Shown here one piece after another: positions 31,401 to 44,280 of a stretch of DNA of 64,000 nt (position 1 is the first letter of the stretch; every line of letters starts with the position of its first letter). This DNA is from Triatoma infestans. Its lineage: Eukaryota > Arthropoda > Insecta > Hemiptera > Reduviidae. The stretch spans positions 62,001-126,000 of the forward strand of contig JAAEAF010014497.1 in assembly GCA_011037195.1 (NCBI GenBank). Reading direction: 5' to 3'. The notes below the pieces were generated by a model. It was not told where the DNA came from and did not search any database. It was given only the letters and a program-made list of their open reading frames with translations. The position numbers and the translations under genes are program-made.

Positions 31401-32750
31401 AATTTAAGATTTATGGGTATCTCATATTCTTTAATAAGCATGCTAAAAGAATAAAGTATCTTTTAGTACAGATGATATCCATTAAAGTGGACCTATTAGT
31501 AGTTTCAAGTATTAACTATACTAGTTTTTAACTCCTCTATTGATGAGAATTACCTGCACACTTCAATACCCTATACTTAGAAACAAAGAAAAAGCAGAGA
31601 CATCAAAAATATTTTATCATTTTAAAGAGAACATCGTAAGTGCAATTTTATTAATATGGGGTTTATTATGCAGTCTAACTTTTTTTTTGTACATATTATT
31701 CAGTGAAGAGATATCGTTAATGGGGTACGAAAAAAAACCGTTTCTTAACGCGTAAGTAACCTAACATAAAATAAAGATATATATTGATGCAGAAATATTC
31801 AAAAATAAGTTAAGCTAGTTCTGTTCCATAATATCAAATTTATATCAAGTATATAGGACTACTATAGTGCGACTTTCTTCAATAATAGTACTTTCAACTA
31901 TCATTGTAATATGTAATAAATGGCAAATCTGTTTAGTACCGTGTAATCACATGCGCAAAAGATTCTTGATTTGGTTATTAAGATAATGTTTATAATAATG
32001 CCTTTTAGGTTATAGTGTATTTTAAAAAAGTCTTTTTTTTGTTTGTTTATTTATATTGTTATCTTATAAATACAGAAACTACACTAGTATTTCAAAGCTC
32101 AAACAACAGGACTTCCACAGATTGTATAGCATGAACGTATCAGTTTAAAAAGTACTCACCTGTTGATTAATGAGATAATTATTCCTTTATAAATAACTAA
32201 AAAATAATTTAACAGAAAATTATTGTGAATCGCACAAAATTCAACCAATCTATTAACAAATAGTTATGTACAAAATTAGCACATAAAATTTTCAAAAACA
32301 ACTGTAAAAATACAAATAATAATTAATTTAGTTAATATAAATATAAATTTTCTACTGTATCACTGGCTCTCTCATTGTCAGTATCACTATATTCATATTG
32401 AACTATTATTTGTTCAATTTCGCTCCTCAATCTGTTCTTCTAATTTTTACTTAACCTCCTCACTTATCGGCTACATTATTCCCAAAAACCTGCTCTGTAT
32501 CAGTTGGCTTGTGCACTGTTGCCATGGCCATATTGAAGGTTCTTTATTTTTAAATTTCTCCTCGCTCTTATTTTCAGTGCTGTTCTTCTTCCTCTTTAAT
32601 GCATGTAACGATTAAAAATTTGATGCATATGAAAGTTGGGAATCTACTAATTCCAGAATTGGTATTTTCTGTAAAAAATAAATTATATTATTGCAATGAA
32701 TATTATTTGTGTGTGTATGTATCTATACATAATATATAGAGTAGCTTTTA
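31401..32750. other. Non-homologous spacer inside the Harbinger element
   Basis: The catalytic middle of the transposase should lie here but I see no DDE-block similarity. The stretch is AT-rich, so it may be an internal deletion with replacement or a nested unrecognised insertion. Confidence 0.4.
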
Positions 32751-32754
32751 ATTC

Positions 32755-33160
32755 TATCACTATAAATTTCAGACACCCACAAACCAAGAGGCGTTACACA
32801 CTGAAGCCTTATTCACAGAAAAATCTGAAAGGTTCAGAAAGAATTCTTAATTATAGGCTGTCAAGGAAAAGACGTATTTCTGAGAATGTGTTTGGAATTA
32901 TGTCATCTAGAGTTTAGACATGGATTTAGAGTTTTGCCAAATCAAATTGAATGAGTCCTGAAAAAACAACAGTGGTTTTGGCAATATGTGCTCTGCTTAT
33001 TTCTTGGTGACTCGCGCATCCACCAATAACTTTTATGCAACCAGTGCAGATTTTGACAGTGGAAATGAAGGAGTTGTAGCAAAAGGGCAATGAAGAAAAC
33101 TTCCTAAATGGAGCATTACTACTGCCAATTGCTACAATAGTTAATGCCAACTCCAATCAA
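32755..33160 (+). pseudogene. Harbinger transposase C-terminal remnant
   Basis: Reads TLKPYSQKNLKGSERILNYR and LSRKRRISENVFGIMSSR. This corresponds to the conserved FNYRLSRARR-VENAFGILA-RF block of PIF/Harbinger. Then, after breaks, FRVLPNQIE, SPEKTTVVLAICALHNFLV-like text. The wider arrangement matches 30945-31400 on the same strand. Confidence 0.85.
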
Positions 33161-33297
33161 TGAAAGTCACACGAGTATCTCAGACCTTTTCAAACATTAT
33201 TTTATGACAGATGGGGAAGTACCATCTGTAAAAAAGTGTAAATGCAATTAACCAACTCTTGCTCTTGGTAATTTATAATAAATTCACATTCTGTAGT

Positions 33298-33530
33298 TTT
33301 TTTTTTAATTTAAGGCGCTTCAACATCTGTGGTCATTAGCACCCGGAGCCTTCTCAGTGCACTGCCGGCCTCCGAACAGCGTTCTCTCGCTACAAACAAC
33401 ATTGTCCATCACCGAACAGTGAGCTGTAGAGGCTCCTAGGAAGAAAAAATCTAAGGGTAGCACTGGACTACGGCGCGGGACCTCCGCGTGGGAATTCAAC
33501 GCGCTAACCACTTCGCTAAATCCCTTCCCT
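33298..33530 (-). repeat. SINE family A inserted in the Harbinger element
   Basis: Minus copy with a T-run on the left (poly-A of the sense strand), body GAAAAAATCTAAGGGTAGC and head GCTAACCACTTCGCTAAAT. Flanks share TTCTGTAGT, a likely target duplication. Confidence 0.85.
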
Positions 33531-34459
33531 TTCTGTAGTATTGTTAATATTACTAAATATATTATAAATGTAAAAACTTCTTAACAATTTAGGTATGTTC
33601 TTCTATAAAGTGAACAATTGAGAACTGTAATACGAACCAAATAATATATTTTATCTGTGAATGTTTTTTGTTGACCTTGTTTATTTATAATTTCCTTTTA
33701 TTTTATGGTATAGTTTGTTGGCTTAAGCGATTCTGTTTTACCATAAGTTTCGACAAGGATATGCTAATGACTTACATTAAAGGCCGATCTGAAACAATAA
33801 ACAAATTCCTTAAAAGACAACATAGCTTTCTCCGCACATAACAGCCAAAGAAAGGCAATATACACCAAAATTAAAGACAACACCTTATACAGCAAACAAA
33901 CCAATTTAGCATATAAAATCGACTGCAAAAACTGTACTAATTCATTGAAACACTTGTTATAATTTTGAATTTTAAATCCTTCCTCTAACCTCAAAAATTA
34001 GTATAAATAAGTCAGAAATATCGATTGATTGCCACCATATATCTATTATTATTATTATTATTTAAGTACACTTACGGCAGGGACTTGTCTTTATATTGAT
34101 CTAGGACTGAGTTCCCGAGGCATGGTATCATCTCGCACTCACTAATTAAAACTTGCATTTCATCGCTTATCCATGTCGTCGTCTTCCGGCATCTTTTTCA
34201 AGACATTTTTGCACATTACATTCCATTTTTTTCTTCAGAGTAATAATACATAAGTCACACACAGTGAATGCAAACAAGATGTCTGAACTGTCAGAAGTAA
34301 CTGACCAAAACGCTGATTGATGTGCTCGTGGTCTGTGAAAAAGTACATTAAAACTTCGATGTCAGTGTTTGTCAGTACACTGACCGATGTTTACATGCAA
34401 CTGACTGCACTGGCATTCAATAACTGACAAAAAAGATTGCCCGTGTAAATGCATTTTAA

Positions 34460-35181
34460 TGGTACGTGTACAATGTAGGGCAAAATCTAGCTAGATAAAT
34501 CTAGTGATCTGTGTACACTGGAGTGATTTTGTTCTCTATTCAGAGTGACATTGAGTTCTCTTGATATTAATTTAGCTAGACTTCTCTAGTTGCTGTGTAC
34601 ACTGAAAGCGTGTGAGACTTACTACTTGGTGTATGCATCGTGAATTTCCCTATAATGTCTCCGAGGAATAAAATAGCAGCCCTGACATTATTATAATTAG
34701 GAATAAGAAGAAAAGGGAAGAGAAATGGAGTAAAGAGAAACTTTGTATCACAACATGGGGAAATTCCGTGGCAATATAACAATAATCTAAAATCTTGAAA
34801 AAAAAGGCTAATATGTAGAGTTTGCACTGAATTATGTTGTATGTTATTGTAGTAACATGATAAATAAATAATAAACAAGTGTTTCATTCCTCACTTACCT
34901 CATTTTCAAGTGTTGACCAATTTTCTGTGCCTTCCTGTATACCATACATAAATTGCATCGCATTGAAAAATTCCCATTTACTTGTCCACATTTTTTCATC
35001 TGCTCCTTGACCACTCTTAATTTTTTTCATTTTTCGAATTTCAGAATTGAATTGGCACCTTAAATTGTGCCATTTCCTTTTTTGAGACATATCTCTATGC
35101 GCAGTTGAAAACAGCCAGAAAATATCACTCTCGATACCGATTTGTAAACAATTACCAAAAATTCTACGTGTACACCTACCT
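34460..35181 (-). mobile_element. Second PIF/Harbinger-type element carrying a MADF remnant
   Basis: Ends TGGTACGTGTACA and (reverse) AGGTAGGTGTACA; flanked by TAA at 34457-34459 and 35182-35184. It abuts the first element and shares its TAA. The two elements may be independent, or parts of one larger element. Confidence 0.55.
34884..35090 (-). pseudogene. MADF (Myb/SANT-like) domain protein, partial
   Basis: A 68-residue open frame with KWHNLRCQFNSEIRKMKKIK, SGQGADEKMWTSKWEFFNAM, QFM. It matches the second half of MADF domains (W--LR--F-RE-KK---S-SGAGAD---KW-Y---L-FL). Such proteins are the DNA-binding partner encoded by Harbinger elements. The N-terminal half is not seen, so it is partial. 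Confidence 0.75.
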
Positions 35182-35546
35182 TAAAAGTATCATTCAACTC
35201 TAAATAGCCCGTCATCTAGCGGCAATACGCGAAAACAAGATCAAAACAAATCCCACATACAGCGGATTGGAGGTTATACCAAACGGAACAGGTTATAGAC
35301 AGGGAGTATTAGACTTGAATTAAAACATACATTCTCAGGAGGAAGGTCTGTTAATAGACTGTCAAGCCGAATTAGATTATGGATATTAGCTAGCGGCTAG
35401 CTATAAATAAAACAATACTCGCTATATCCTGCAGGAAACGCAAGTGAACAGTTTGCAAAGCGCACACACGAAGCTCACTATCCAGGAACTAAAGTTTTTT
35501 ATTATGTAAATGAACACTTCAAAGAGCCTATTTTTGAAATTGTATA

Positions 35547-36318
35547 TTTTTACTTTCTCTTACCTACTAAGAGGAAGTACTACGATCATGTCAAATTTTC
35601 GATATCCAGTTTTCACTGGAAATACATATATGTTTTGAGATGGAAAAAGTAGATTTTAGAAAATTATGTGTCGCGTATATGAACAGCATAATTCAAAAAC
35701 AGAAAATCGTAAAAAGTTTAAACTTGACATTCAGTTTAGGTATCACCATGGGATCCGAAAGTAGTAAGTTATGTCAAAATTCCTCAACCGGAAAAACCAT
35801 TTTACTTAATGGATTTTCGTTTTTGCGATTTTCTCGAAAAAGACTCCAACGATTTTCTTTCAACTTGGCATATTAGCTACACATATAGAGAGCTACAACT
35901 TTTATTTGAAACTTTTCTCTGGGAAAATTCATTTAAGGAAGCTTTTGGGAAGCTTAAGTAGGGTTATGTTTGTCTCTAAAGTACTATCTTAATTTATTAT
36001 ACAATAATTGTATGATCTAAAATCTAAATTTTAAATAGAATTAAATATATTGGCAATATTCTAAGTTTGAAGAAGATACAGAGACTTCTCCTACAAACTA
36101 TAAACTTTTCAGAAAAAGTTTTGGGAAAAGTGGAGGTTATTCATTCCTTAAAAAAAAGGCTTTTTATTATGTTTAGATTCTCCAATTGATATAAAATTGA
36201 AGACAAGCCAACATTTAGTTAAAATTATAAGTTTGAAGAAAATTTATCAATTATAACTCTGTAATCTGCAGTAAGAGTAGGTACGAGTGTTCCAAACCAG
36301 ATTTTTCAATCAATTAAG
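35547..36318 (+). mobile_element. Helentron-like copy, shortened
   Basis: Begins TTTTTACTTTCTCTTACC and AAGAGGAAGTACTACG, goes through GGTATCACCATGGGATC and CTCAACCGGAAAAACCATTT, and ends GTTCCAAACCAGATTTTT. About 770 bp; the last module is truncated. Confidence 0.8.
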
Positions 36319-39300
36319 GAGCAGACTCCAAAATTAAGGAGTGTATATAATTTCATTTATACCCGCTAGGCCTGCAGATTCTCATCTCTATTTACACTCA
36401 CAAATAAATACGCTCAGCTGATCCACAATCTGATTAATATTCTTATTCTATATGAAAATTTGTAGATATCTACATATTATATGCTTTTTTCTTTTTCTTT
36501 AAATAAAGATTTCTAGAAATATTATGTGAAGATTAGAATATTTTATTTTGTATAATTTTTTTTTTTAATTATGTGTTTTGTAACCGTTTTTGTATGAAAC
36601 GTTACAATAAGTAACTTGTGTAATATAATAATATGACTTCATCAATCAGCAATGTTATCTTAAAATTATTGCAATTAGTTTCTGTATGACGTGTTCAAAC
36701 TGAAATTACTTATGATAATTAACCCTTTTTACAGAACTTTTATCTGTTAGTATATTTAAGTTTGGAACAATAATAATTAGTTCCAAAGTAGAACGGAAGT
36801 TTGACAACCTTGGTAATCTTGACACAAATTTTTTAAATTGTAATTTAAACATTTAGGTTAAGCTGGCATTTTTCTTTTATTTATTTACCATCATTAAATT
36901 CCAGATAGTTCTCCTTTCAACAATATTTCAGCAATTCAATATCTTAATTGAATTCTCAAATTAGTTTCATTGAATTGAAGCGTTTACTGTACAAAGAGCA
37001 TGCACTAAGATAATTAGAATTATATGCTACGTGAGAAACAATATAGTGGACTGGATACATAAAAATCAGAAGTAGTTTATTAACAGCTACTTGCCTAGCA
37101 GATTACCTAAGAAGCAATTGCAAAGCTTGAGTCAGGTGCGGCTAGACTTTTAACAGATTTTGCCAGGAAGCAGAGAAAACTTAGTGGGTAACCTAACAAA
37201 AGTAGTACTACGCCCTCTTGTTGTACCAAGCAGATGTGACATGTACCTTTGTCCAATCAGATATCGTGCCTTTCCAATGCACTATAGATTTGCTTTTTAT
37301 TTCTATTATTAGAATTTATTTTATTTTATATAGAATTTTTAACAATTTAAAAAAAGGATTTTAAGGGTGGTAAATTTTAATTTGCAAAGGACCGGCCATA
37401 AGTCTCTCGGCGACTTTGACAACATAGCATAAGAAATCGCCGACCTCACTATGATTTCTTTATTGATAGTTCATCATGAAAAATGACAATGTTGCACCAT
37501 ATACATATACGTACCTATTTTGTCGCAACCGCCCTTGAAGAGCGACGCCTGTTATCGTATTTAAAATGTCATTTCCCCATAAATGTCATTTCCTAATTCG
37601 TATTAGCGCGCTCTATTTATCCTAGTAAATTTAATGAGTGTATAGTTATACAATCACGGGTGTTCAAATTGGACATCTGTTAGGGTGCTGTGGGCAAGCC
37701 TGCAGCACCCAGGGGGCATAGCACAATAGGCCGGATAAAGGTCGCAGTGCGTTGGGCCCCCGCTTCAAAAAAAACTATACGATCATAAAATTTACAAAAA
37801 AAAAAAATTCAACTATAAATTTTTATTCTAAGTTTAATTGCCCTAACATAAATAAAGTGCTGGAGGGGAGGATCAAGTACAGAAATTTGAAAAGTACATG
37901 TGCATGTATGTATATCGTTCCCAGTAACATTTCCAATATAAATTTCTGTGCAAATGGGAGTATTTGTTAATTGGTTTTGATTCTTTATTAAATAAGCAGT
38001 CTCACCTGCTCGCATTCTACTACCGGCTCGAGATGATTATATCACCAGACGCTGTTTCTCCTTAGTGGACTAGGTCTTTACTGGCTGTTTACTTTGCGTT
38101 CCTTAAATGCTCAATCCACACTTGCTTTCTCAAACCATGGTTTCCTTGTGGCTTCCAGGAGTGTCCCTGTAATTACAAAACTTCTTATATGTGAGGAAAG
38201 CGAAAACGTATTTTGATGAAATCGGGACTGATATGAGGTATATAATATCACACAGCAAACAGCCTAAGTGTATTTGTTCTCGCTTTAGAATTCCGACTTG
38301 GTAGATTAGATGGAGAAATATTTATATCGAACATTATTATTATGTTAATGTTATGTCCTCCACTAACTGATCAGAAAGCTGTGTCTACGAATCGCAATAT
38401 AGTTGTGCAGCCCTACTTTTAGAAATAAAGTGTGAAATAAGTGGCAAAATAAAGTGTTGTTTGTCAAAGCACTCTAATCCGAAAACTCCTCTTTCACAGA
38501 TTAACAATTCTCCAATGAGATAAATTATATAGTTCTAAGTAAACATCAATAATATGCAAGTGAATTAAATTTTTTCGTTTTATAAAGGTGCCATTATTTT
38601 CAATTAGGGTTGGCAGATCTAATATATTTAATATCACCCTGATATATTTGGTTCTTATTGATATATGATATTAGACTCTAAATATACGTCTAAAAATGAT
38701 ATATCTATCCGACCACTGTGATGATAACAGTAATAATTCGTATTAGCGCGCTCATTTGCTCCACACATCATCAGTGAACAAGTAGTGAATGCTGATTGGC
38801 TTGCGCCCACGCATTCCGCCAGTTCCACTCAAAAATGTCAAAAGTGTCAAAAATGACAAAACTAAATATTTAGGTTACAAATACTAAAAGATTGCTCTAC
38901 ACCAACTGACAATCAGATAGCATTGTCGTTTAAGATTTTGTGGCCGCAGCTTTATGTGGATTTATTTTTGTTATAAATTAATAAATTTTGAAAGATTTAA
39001 GTTGGTTTCTATTTATTAAAGTTTTCCAAAAAAAAATGTGGTATATTTCTTTCCTAAATGATATATTTTTGAAATCTTAATAATATATTTATATTTTTCA
39101 CCTGGCAACCCTACATTCAATAATGTTTATGTTCAGCTTACTTAAACACCAGCGATGTAAATATATTGATTATTCAAAACTTATCGGCCCAACATTCTGT
39201 CAACCAACTTCACTGATGAATATTGGCGATTGTGTGTCTAAATCACTGATGCAAATTTATTAATCGTCGTCGTCAAAACAATACCTAAGTCGAAATTTTC

Positions 39301-39806
39301 ACATTTTTGAATTGTACACTAATCGATACGTGAGAATGACGTACACCTTTTCCACATGTTAAAAACCACAGATACAACCTCTTTCAATTGATATCGCAAC
39401 AACTCGATACAACGTAACCTGCTCTCAAAAAAATAAAGCACAATACCTCGTATGTCTGTTGTTAACACATGTCCGGCACAAACATCTCAGGATCTTCAGG
39501 AAAACAGGTAAGATAATGATTTTCTGTTCACATGTTTGTCGCATACCATTATTAATAAATGCTGAAATATGTGAATGTAATCACCCTGCATCATTATGCA
39601 ACAACATTATTGTTAGTTCTTCATTTTAGTCGAGGAAGAGACTTCCGAGCTATTGACTGGCATTGAGCAAGAGTTACTGTACTCCTAGTTTACTTAAAGT
39701 TCCGAGGTATTGATTCAGTTTTTTTTTTTTTTGGTAAACTAATAACGACAATTATTTATCCTAATTAATTTTTTCTTTATTTAAATGCACACAGGTCTAA
39801 ATAAAA
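36319..39806. other. Intergenic, mostly unrecognised
   Basis: AT-rich. Two occurrences of TAATTCGTATTAGCGCGCTC (about 37592 and 38738, same strand) stand out, and a small GGGTGCTG/CAGCACCC hairpin lies near 37683-37710. No coding exons or family repeats seen. Confidence 0.4.
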
Positions 39807-41889
39807 ATGAGTCGAATTTCTGATCGGACCAAAAGAATCATGAGACTGGTAAATAAAAATGAGGCGAGCGACATCGAAAATGTGCATGTGGAATTTCGGA
39901 TACCCAATGATCCCGAGCCAGATAATCAAAAGTTGCCTTTTGCTGATGTTGTCGATTCAATAAATTCCAGTATATTTAAGTGTAGACTCTCCTTTTTTGA
40001 ACGATAATTGTAATGATGTAGAAGTCATTAGTAATATAACCGAATTAGACTTAGATGTGAACGAATGCGATAGTGTGCAATTTTACATTAGTAACTGTGA
40101 CGCAGATATTGGTAAGTTAGGAGGAAACTTTCCAGAAACCAATGTAAATGTAAATAACTGTGATATTCTCTTAGTCCAAAACATCGGAGATGAAATCAAT
40201 ATTGATGTTGCCAATGTAGAGTTGGAATTTGAAGAGACTGAAAGAATTTATTGTAACGATAAGGATGATGGTCCCAAAGTAGAAGTAAGTATACAGGATC
40301 AAGATGGGGAAATATTGCCAGAAAATATAGAAAGTCAGGACTTACTTGTTTCTCATAAGGCCGAGAGAACCAAACGCGTGTTTGGAAGTAATAAAAAGAA
40401 GTTAAATCAGGAATTACGAATAAAAGGACAATCTTATCTGGGGTATCGAAGGCCCCCCAAATCAAAGCCTTACTTACCACGTCTCTCAAAGACTAGCTAG
40501 GGTGTTGGGACCTCCATACGATTCAGCATTTTGTAAAAACAGTAATAATAAGAGAAAATGACCCACATCATCTACGTGAAGAAATTTTCACAAACTTTTG
40601 GGACAATTTAAATTGGGCTCAGAAAAGATTTACGAATGTAATTTAGTTGTAAGAACAACGACAAAATCTAAAAAAAAAAAAAAAACGAGAGATTCTATCT
40701 CGTCGCACCGCGACTTTGAAATACTTCATTAAAGTAGGAGAAAATGTAATTTATCCAGTATGAAAAACAATGTTTTTATCGACATTTGGACTACGGGAGT
40801 GGCAGGTGTCTAATTGGGTAAAAAATGTCAAACATAAATAACAGAACAACACTCACGAACAAGACTTCTACCAGATCGAGTTTCTTGTAAAGATACATTC
40901 ATGAGATCGTTCCTTGAGAAATTAAATAAACTCCCTTCGCATTATTGCAGAAAAAACTCAGATCTGCTTTACCTAGAGCAGACATTTGCAACGAAAAGAG
41001 ACTTATACAATGCTTATCTTGTAACATGCAAAGAAAGTGGGCAATCTCCTGAAAGCCAAAACACGCTTACGAAATTAATGAAAAAATGAATATAAGTCTT
41101 TACAAACCAAAAAAAGACCTATGTAATGTTTGCTGGGACACGAAGAAAATAATATTACAGAAGAGGAATGGAATGAACATCAAGAACAAAAAGAAAGAGC
41201 TAGAAAGGAGTAGAATAAGGATAAAAGCATGGCTTTGAATGGTGAAAAACACGTGTTAACAACGGATTTGCAAGCCGTGAAAACCTGTCCATCTATATTT
41301 GCAAGCGCTTTATACTACAAAACCAAACTGACTGTGCACAATTTCACAGTTTTCAACATTAGAACGAAATATTGCAAGTGTTATTGGTTCGATGAAACTA
41401 GTAGTGATCTGCAAGCTTCAACTTTTGCCTCGATTATAGTTCATCTTTACATAGAACAGTACTTAAGTGATGGGAAATCTATTGTTATATTTTCTGATGG
41501 GTGTACATACCATAACAGAAACTGTGTTTTGTCCAATGCTTTACTAAACTTGGCGAAAAAAAAGAAAATGTTAATTGAACAAAAAAATTTTTTACTAAGG
41601 GTCACACCCAGATGGAATGTGATTCTGTGCATGCAACATCGAAAAGAAGTTGAGAAATCAAAAAATATTCCTGCCCAGTGATTATGTCAGAAAAACTGAG
41701 GAGGCAAGGCAACATCCACACTACACGAAACAACCTTTATTGGACCACGAATTTTTTTTTAACTATAACGTGAACCTCGTTTATTCCAGAATCAGACCAG
41801 GAAGAAAACCAGGAGATCCCAATGTAACTGACATAAGAGCCCTGGAACATTTCAACCAGGTTGTGATAATGGTAAAAGTGCAGAAATAA
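39807..41889 (+). pseudogene. Broken copy of an intronless arthropod repeat protein, DDE-like
   Basis: Fragments in order: MSRISDRTKRIMRLVNKNEA (39807), an acidic region ending KKLNQELRIKGQSYLGYRRP (to 40500), a shattered part (NFWDNLNWAQKRF, CRTATLKYFIKVG-like, 40500-40880), KLNKLPSHYCRKNSDLLYLE (40901), LTTDLQAVKTCPSIFASALY and SIVIFSDGCTYHNRNCVLSN (41229), and RIRPGRKPGDPNVTDIRALE (to 41889). Similar uncharacterised proteins are widespread as multicopy genes in arthropods; the TDLQAV and SDGCTY-NRN blocks look like two acidic residues of an RNase H-fold (DDE) transposase, an inference. Several frameshifts make it inactive. Confidence 0.75.
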
Positions 41890-42270
41890 ATAATATGTAT
41901 ACATTTCAATTTCAAGATTTAAGATCATTTTTTTTCTTCACTGTCTGTAAATAATCTAACCTCTTTTAACAATAAGAGAAGGTTACAAACAGTGTCAAGT
42001 TTCCATTCAGTTTATACAAATATTAAATAAGTTTTATTTGCGTATACGTATATTTTTAGATACTCTGTGCAGCCATCGCAAAGCCTCCAAGCATTATGTG
42101 ATGACTATTTCTGGCCATAAAATGTGCCGAGCACAGCCATGTACAAATCGTCTGCTCGATTATTTGGCCAATGAAATCACCATATTTGTCCACCAACAGC
42201 AGGCCAAATGAGCCGCCTAATTGGAGAATACTTGTCACCGTGCGTTTATTCACATTTTATTCATTTATTG
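41890..42270. other. Stretch with an unexplained GC-richer patch
   Basis: 42056-42253 is open on the minus strand (GLLLVDKYGDFIGQIIEQTI) and on part of the plus strand. I do not recognise it; it may be the 3' flank of the broken transposon. Confidence 0.3.
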
Positions 42271-42274
42271 TTTT

Positions 42275-42500
42275 TATTTTTTAAAAACCACATCTATGGT
42301 CATTGGCACCTGGAGCCTTCTCAGTGCCTTGCCGGCCTCCGGACAGTATTTACAAGGTTAAAGACAACACTGTCCATCACCGTACAGTGAGCTGGAGAGG
42401 GTCCTAGGAAAAGAAAATCTAAGGGCAGCCATAGCTGGACTCGAATCCTGGACCTCCGCGTGGGAGAGTACAGTGCGCTAACCCCAGAGCTTTGAATCTC
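42275..42500 (-). repeat. SINE family A
   Basis: Minus copy: ACCACATCTATGGTCATTGG, the AAAGAAAATCTAAGGGCAGC box and tRNA-like head CGCTAACCCCAGAGCTTTGA, with B-box region ACTCGAATCCTGG. Confidence 0.8.
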
Positions 42501-42999
42501 ACCGATTTTTTTCAAATTTGGAATTTTAGCCGATGAAATTAATGTTCACCAATCAAATTTAGATTCACCAAAAACAAATTATTCCCGGTATATGAATTTT
42601 ACAGAAAATCATTGAGGCCATTTTCGATCTGTAGTCGGATCCCCTGTTGATATCTTTTATTATTATTATTTATTTGTCTGTGGGGAGGAATCAAACCCTA
42701 AACTATCCAAAGCCCCACTGAATCCATCAACCGGAAGTTGCGACTTTAATGAATGTATTTATTTCAGTTTTTCGTAAATTTTCGAGTAAATAGCTCCTAG
42801 GATTTTCTCTAAATTTCGTATACTGTCGCATAGATAGATTACATTGAACATTGGGTGATCACATCTCAGACACGCAGCCAGTAGAGGCTATTGTACCAAC
42901 CTCTATAGGTCTAGTATGAGAAACCTCCTATCTTCATGAAGTTGAGGGCTTATTATTATTAATATTTGTCTGTGGGGAAGGACCAAACCCTACGCTATC

Positions 43000-43480
43000 C
43001 AAAGCTGACAGGGGGCCCATATAGCTACCCCAAGAAAAAAACAACAACAAACCGGGTCTAGAACAAATATCCAGACCCGGATCTAATCCATCTAAGATTC
43101 ACCGCAGTCCGAACAAATCGGACAATAACCTTAAGGGGAAATAGCGTAAGCTCTTCCACAGACATCCTGCTCCGACCAAAGGTCCTGTACCTAATCTCCT
43201 CACAACCCAGACAATCTGTCATAAGATGGATACTTGTTTCCTCCTCTGTCTCACAACTCTTCTACAAAATGGATCCGGCATGAGCCCCATAACGTAGAGA
43301 TGTCTCCTTAAACCACAGTGTCCAGTAAGGGATCTAACCAGATGCCTGAGAGAGCTCCGTGAAAGACACAGCAACGTAATAGCATATCGGGACCCCCGAT
43401 GAGCAACCAACTCAGCTCAACCATAAGGATGAATGCTGTGAAGCTGTCCATGACTGGAAGCTGTTGATATCTAAATGGAA
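43000..43480 (-). pseudogene. LINE ORF2 C-terminal fragment
   Basis: The minus strand gives LRHLVRSLTGHCGLRRHLYV, MGLMPDPFCRR and then, in another frame, CE-EEET-IHLM-DC-type text. This is the zinc-knuckle C-terminus common to RNase H-bearing LINEs (LTGHC-L-RHL----L---P-CR-C----ET--H----C). Frameshifted, inactive. Confidence 0.75.
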
Positions 43481-44280
43481 TATCATGTTTAAGCTTCATA
43501 TTTTTTTCGTTTTTGTTACATATTTTGTTCATTCAATAGACACACAAAAACTTTTTTTTCAATCAAGAGACTTCAAAGTATTTATTCTTACTGGAAATAC
43601 AAACGTAATATTTCCTTTATTGCAGTCAGAAGGAAACTAAGAACGAATTCCTACTCTTTTTTTTGGTGGTGGTGGGGAGTTTGTCTTAGGGGTATCATTT
43701 TGGAACACTCTTCCCCTAGTGTAGTGCAAAATTAAATAAAAATTAAAAACTATTGTTTTTCCCTTATAATTACAAGACATCTGGTACATCATTGCCAGAA
43801 AATTCACGAGTATCTGTAAATTCTGGTATAATAAATATAAATGAATTTATAGAAATTCTAAATATAAATATCACGCAAATATTTTAAACTCATTGAGTGA
43901 TGAACGACATCCTGAATGATTTGAATTACAATATATTTGTGATGAGAATTTATATTTTCATGTTTGTATGAACTAACGTTAATTTTATTTTATTTAAATT
44001 AAAAAGAATTAAGCCTTTTATTTATTCATCCTAAGACCAAAATATATTACATGATGTAATAAATTGCATATTAATGAAATTTAATTATGATAAAATTGAA
44101 ACTACTGAAATCTAGTGAGAAATAACCATATTAGTTGTAGCAATGATGAATCTTTCTGCAAAGTAGAATTCAAAATACATTGAAGTAATGTTTATTTCAG
44201 AGTTATAGTGTCTTTACTGCTTCCACTTAAAAAAACCCTACATGCAATGTTTTCTGATAAATGTTTCAAATAAAAATAAT

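Larger units (their letters stand above)
30751..34456 (+). mobile_element. PIF/Harbinger-type DNA transposon, degenerate
   Basis: Flanked by TAA on both sides (30748-30750 and 34457-34459), the 3-bp TWA target typical of PIF/Harbinger. The ends AGGTGCGAATACACGG and (reverse) AAATGCATTTACACGG form imperfect inverted repeats, and both subterminal zones are rich in CACTGACA motifs. Contains transposase N- and C-terminal remnants and a later SINE A. Confidence 0.7.
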
